A stretch of 42,196 nucleotides of DNA from Myxococcales bacterium (GTDB lineage Bacteria; Myxococcota_A; Polyangia; Fen-1088). How positions within the stretch are numbered: position 1 is the stretch's first letter; each line of letters opens with the position of its first letter. This document shows positions 42,017 through 42,196 of this stretch, piece by piece. Both the position numbers and the translations under genes were made by a program. The notes beneath the pieces are model-generated. The model searched no databases, was not told the origin of the DNA, and saw only the letters and a list, made by a program, of their open reading frames with translations. The stretch spans positions 208 to 42,403 of the forward strand of contig PMJO01000173.1 of assembly GCA_003158455.1 (NCBI GenBank), written 5' to 3'.

Positions 42017-42196
42017 TCATGGCGTGATACGACCGATCTTGCCTGCTTCGGTAAACCAGAGGTTGCCGTCAGGCCCGGCTGTGATGCCCAAGGGGTAGCT
42101 GCTGGCAACCGGGAGTGGAAACTCGGTAACCCTCCCTTCGGGTGTAATGCGCCCGATCTTGTTGGCCTGCTGTTCGGTAAACCAGAGGTTGCCGTC
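42017..42196 (-). CDS. C-terminal part of a Vgb/streptogramin-lyase-like beta-propeller protein (cut by window end)
   Basis: The frame is open from the window edge and ends GRITP-stop at 42017. Two propeller blade motifs are visible: DGNLWFTEQQANKIGRITPEG, abbreviated here by its core DGNLWFTE, then RVTEFPLPVASSYPLGITAGP, and again DGNLWFTE, AGKIGRITP. Blades repeat every 42 codons, and the coding DNA repeats a 24-bp block at 42047-42070 and 42173-42196. This is the virginiamycin B lyase-like fold. Most such secreted proteins are not proven lyases, and many bear only the fold. Completeness and start are outside the window. Confidence 0.8.
   Translation of the reverse strand, partial: DGNLWFTEQQANKIGRITPEGRVTEFPLPVASSYPLGITAGPDGNLWFTEAGKIGRITP

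Overview
The window reads as a chromosomal segment of a GC-rich, predatory or saprophytic soil-type Myxococcota (Polyangia-like) bacterium. This rests on several features: secreted enzymes with very long Gly/Ser-rich linkers, a MYXO-CTERM-like C-terminal anchor, paired ECF sigma factors with secreted companions, several TonB/outer-membrane modules, hybrid sensor kinases, and dense tail-to-head gene packing on the minus strand. No rRNA, tRNA, CRISPR array, integrase or insertion sequence was found. The taxonomic call is an inference from style, not from a marker gene comparison.

Region 1 (1-13.9 kb) is an accessory, secretion-oriented zone with much decay. It holds the end of an outer-membrane barrel gene, a GH10 xylanase lipoprotein, two CE1/LpqC-type esterases, a VWA-domain lipoprotein and a small secreted protein. 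On the minus strand it also has two ECF sigma factors. One overlaps a membrane protein that may be its anti-sigma factor. The other sits between two paralogous exported beta-barrel proteins. Four pieces look like gene remnants: a convergent C-terminal fragment near 0.4-0.5 kb, a truncated nucleoside-hydrolase-like lipoprotein (3.8-4.4 kb), an open linker plus CBM-like stretch after the stop codon of the first esterase (7.7-8.0 kb), and a frameshifted GH43-like piece (9.5-10.0 kb). Together these suggest an eroding xylan/hemicellulose-use island.

Region 2 (13.9-24.1 kb) is a redox and metal-stress block. A thioredoxin-like protein diverges from an eight-haem cytochrome c lipoprotein. Convergent to it lies a CusA/CzcA-type RND pump with its adaptor. 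Upstream of the adaptor are a sigma54-dependent response regulator and its histidine kinase. The 278-bp gap between regulator and adaptor carries an 18-bp palindrome and a well-spaced -24/-12 sequence about 90 bp downstream, which makes the pump operon the likely target of this two-component system.

Region 3 (24.1-32.5 kb) is a compact minus-strand array: an outer-membrane barrel protein, a lipoprotein, a second barrel, a TonB-dependent receptor, ExbB, ExbD and TonB. Most junctions overlap or nearly touch. The receptor carries its own TonB C-terminal-type domain before the carboxypeptidase-regulatory domain. This is the best candidate for an undescribed, self-contained TonB-powered transport system. 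Two further small genes lie upstream.

Region 4 (32.8-42.2 kb) is more ordinary. It holds a metallo-beta-lactamase/DUF3006 pair, a SatP-type acetate transporter, a hybrid histidine kinase with a degenerate first receiver, a MerR-like/TPR fusion followed by tsaE, an MgtC-family membrane protein, DNA topoisomerase III, and the end of a Vgb-like propeller protein cut by the window edge. Convergent gene ends in this part carry strong hairpins.
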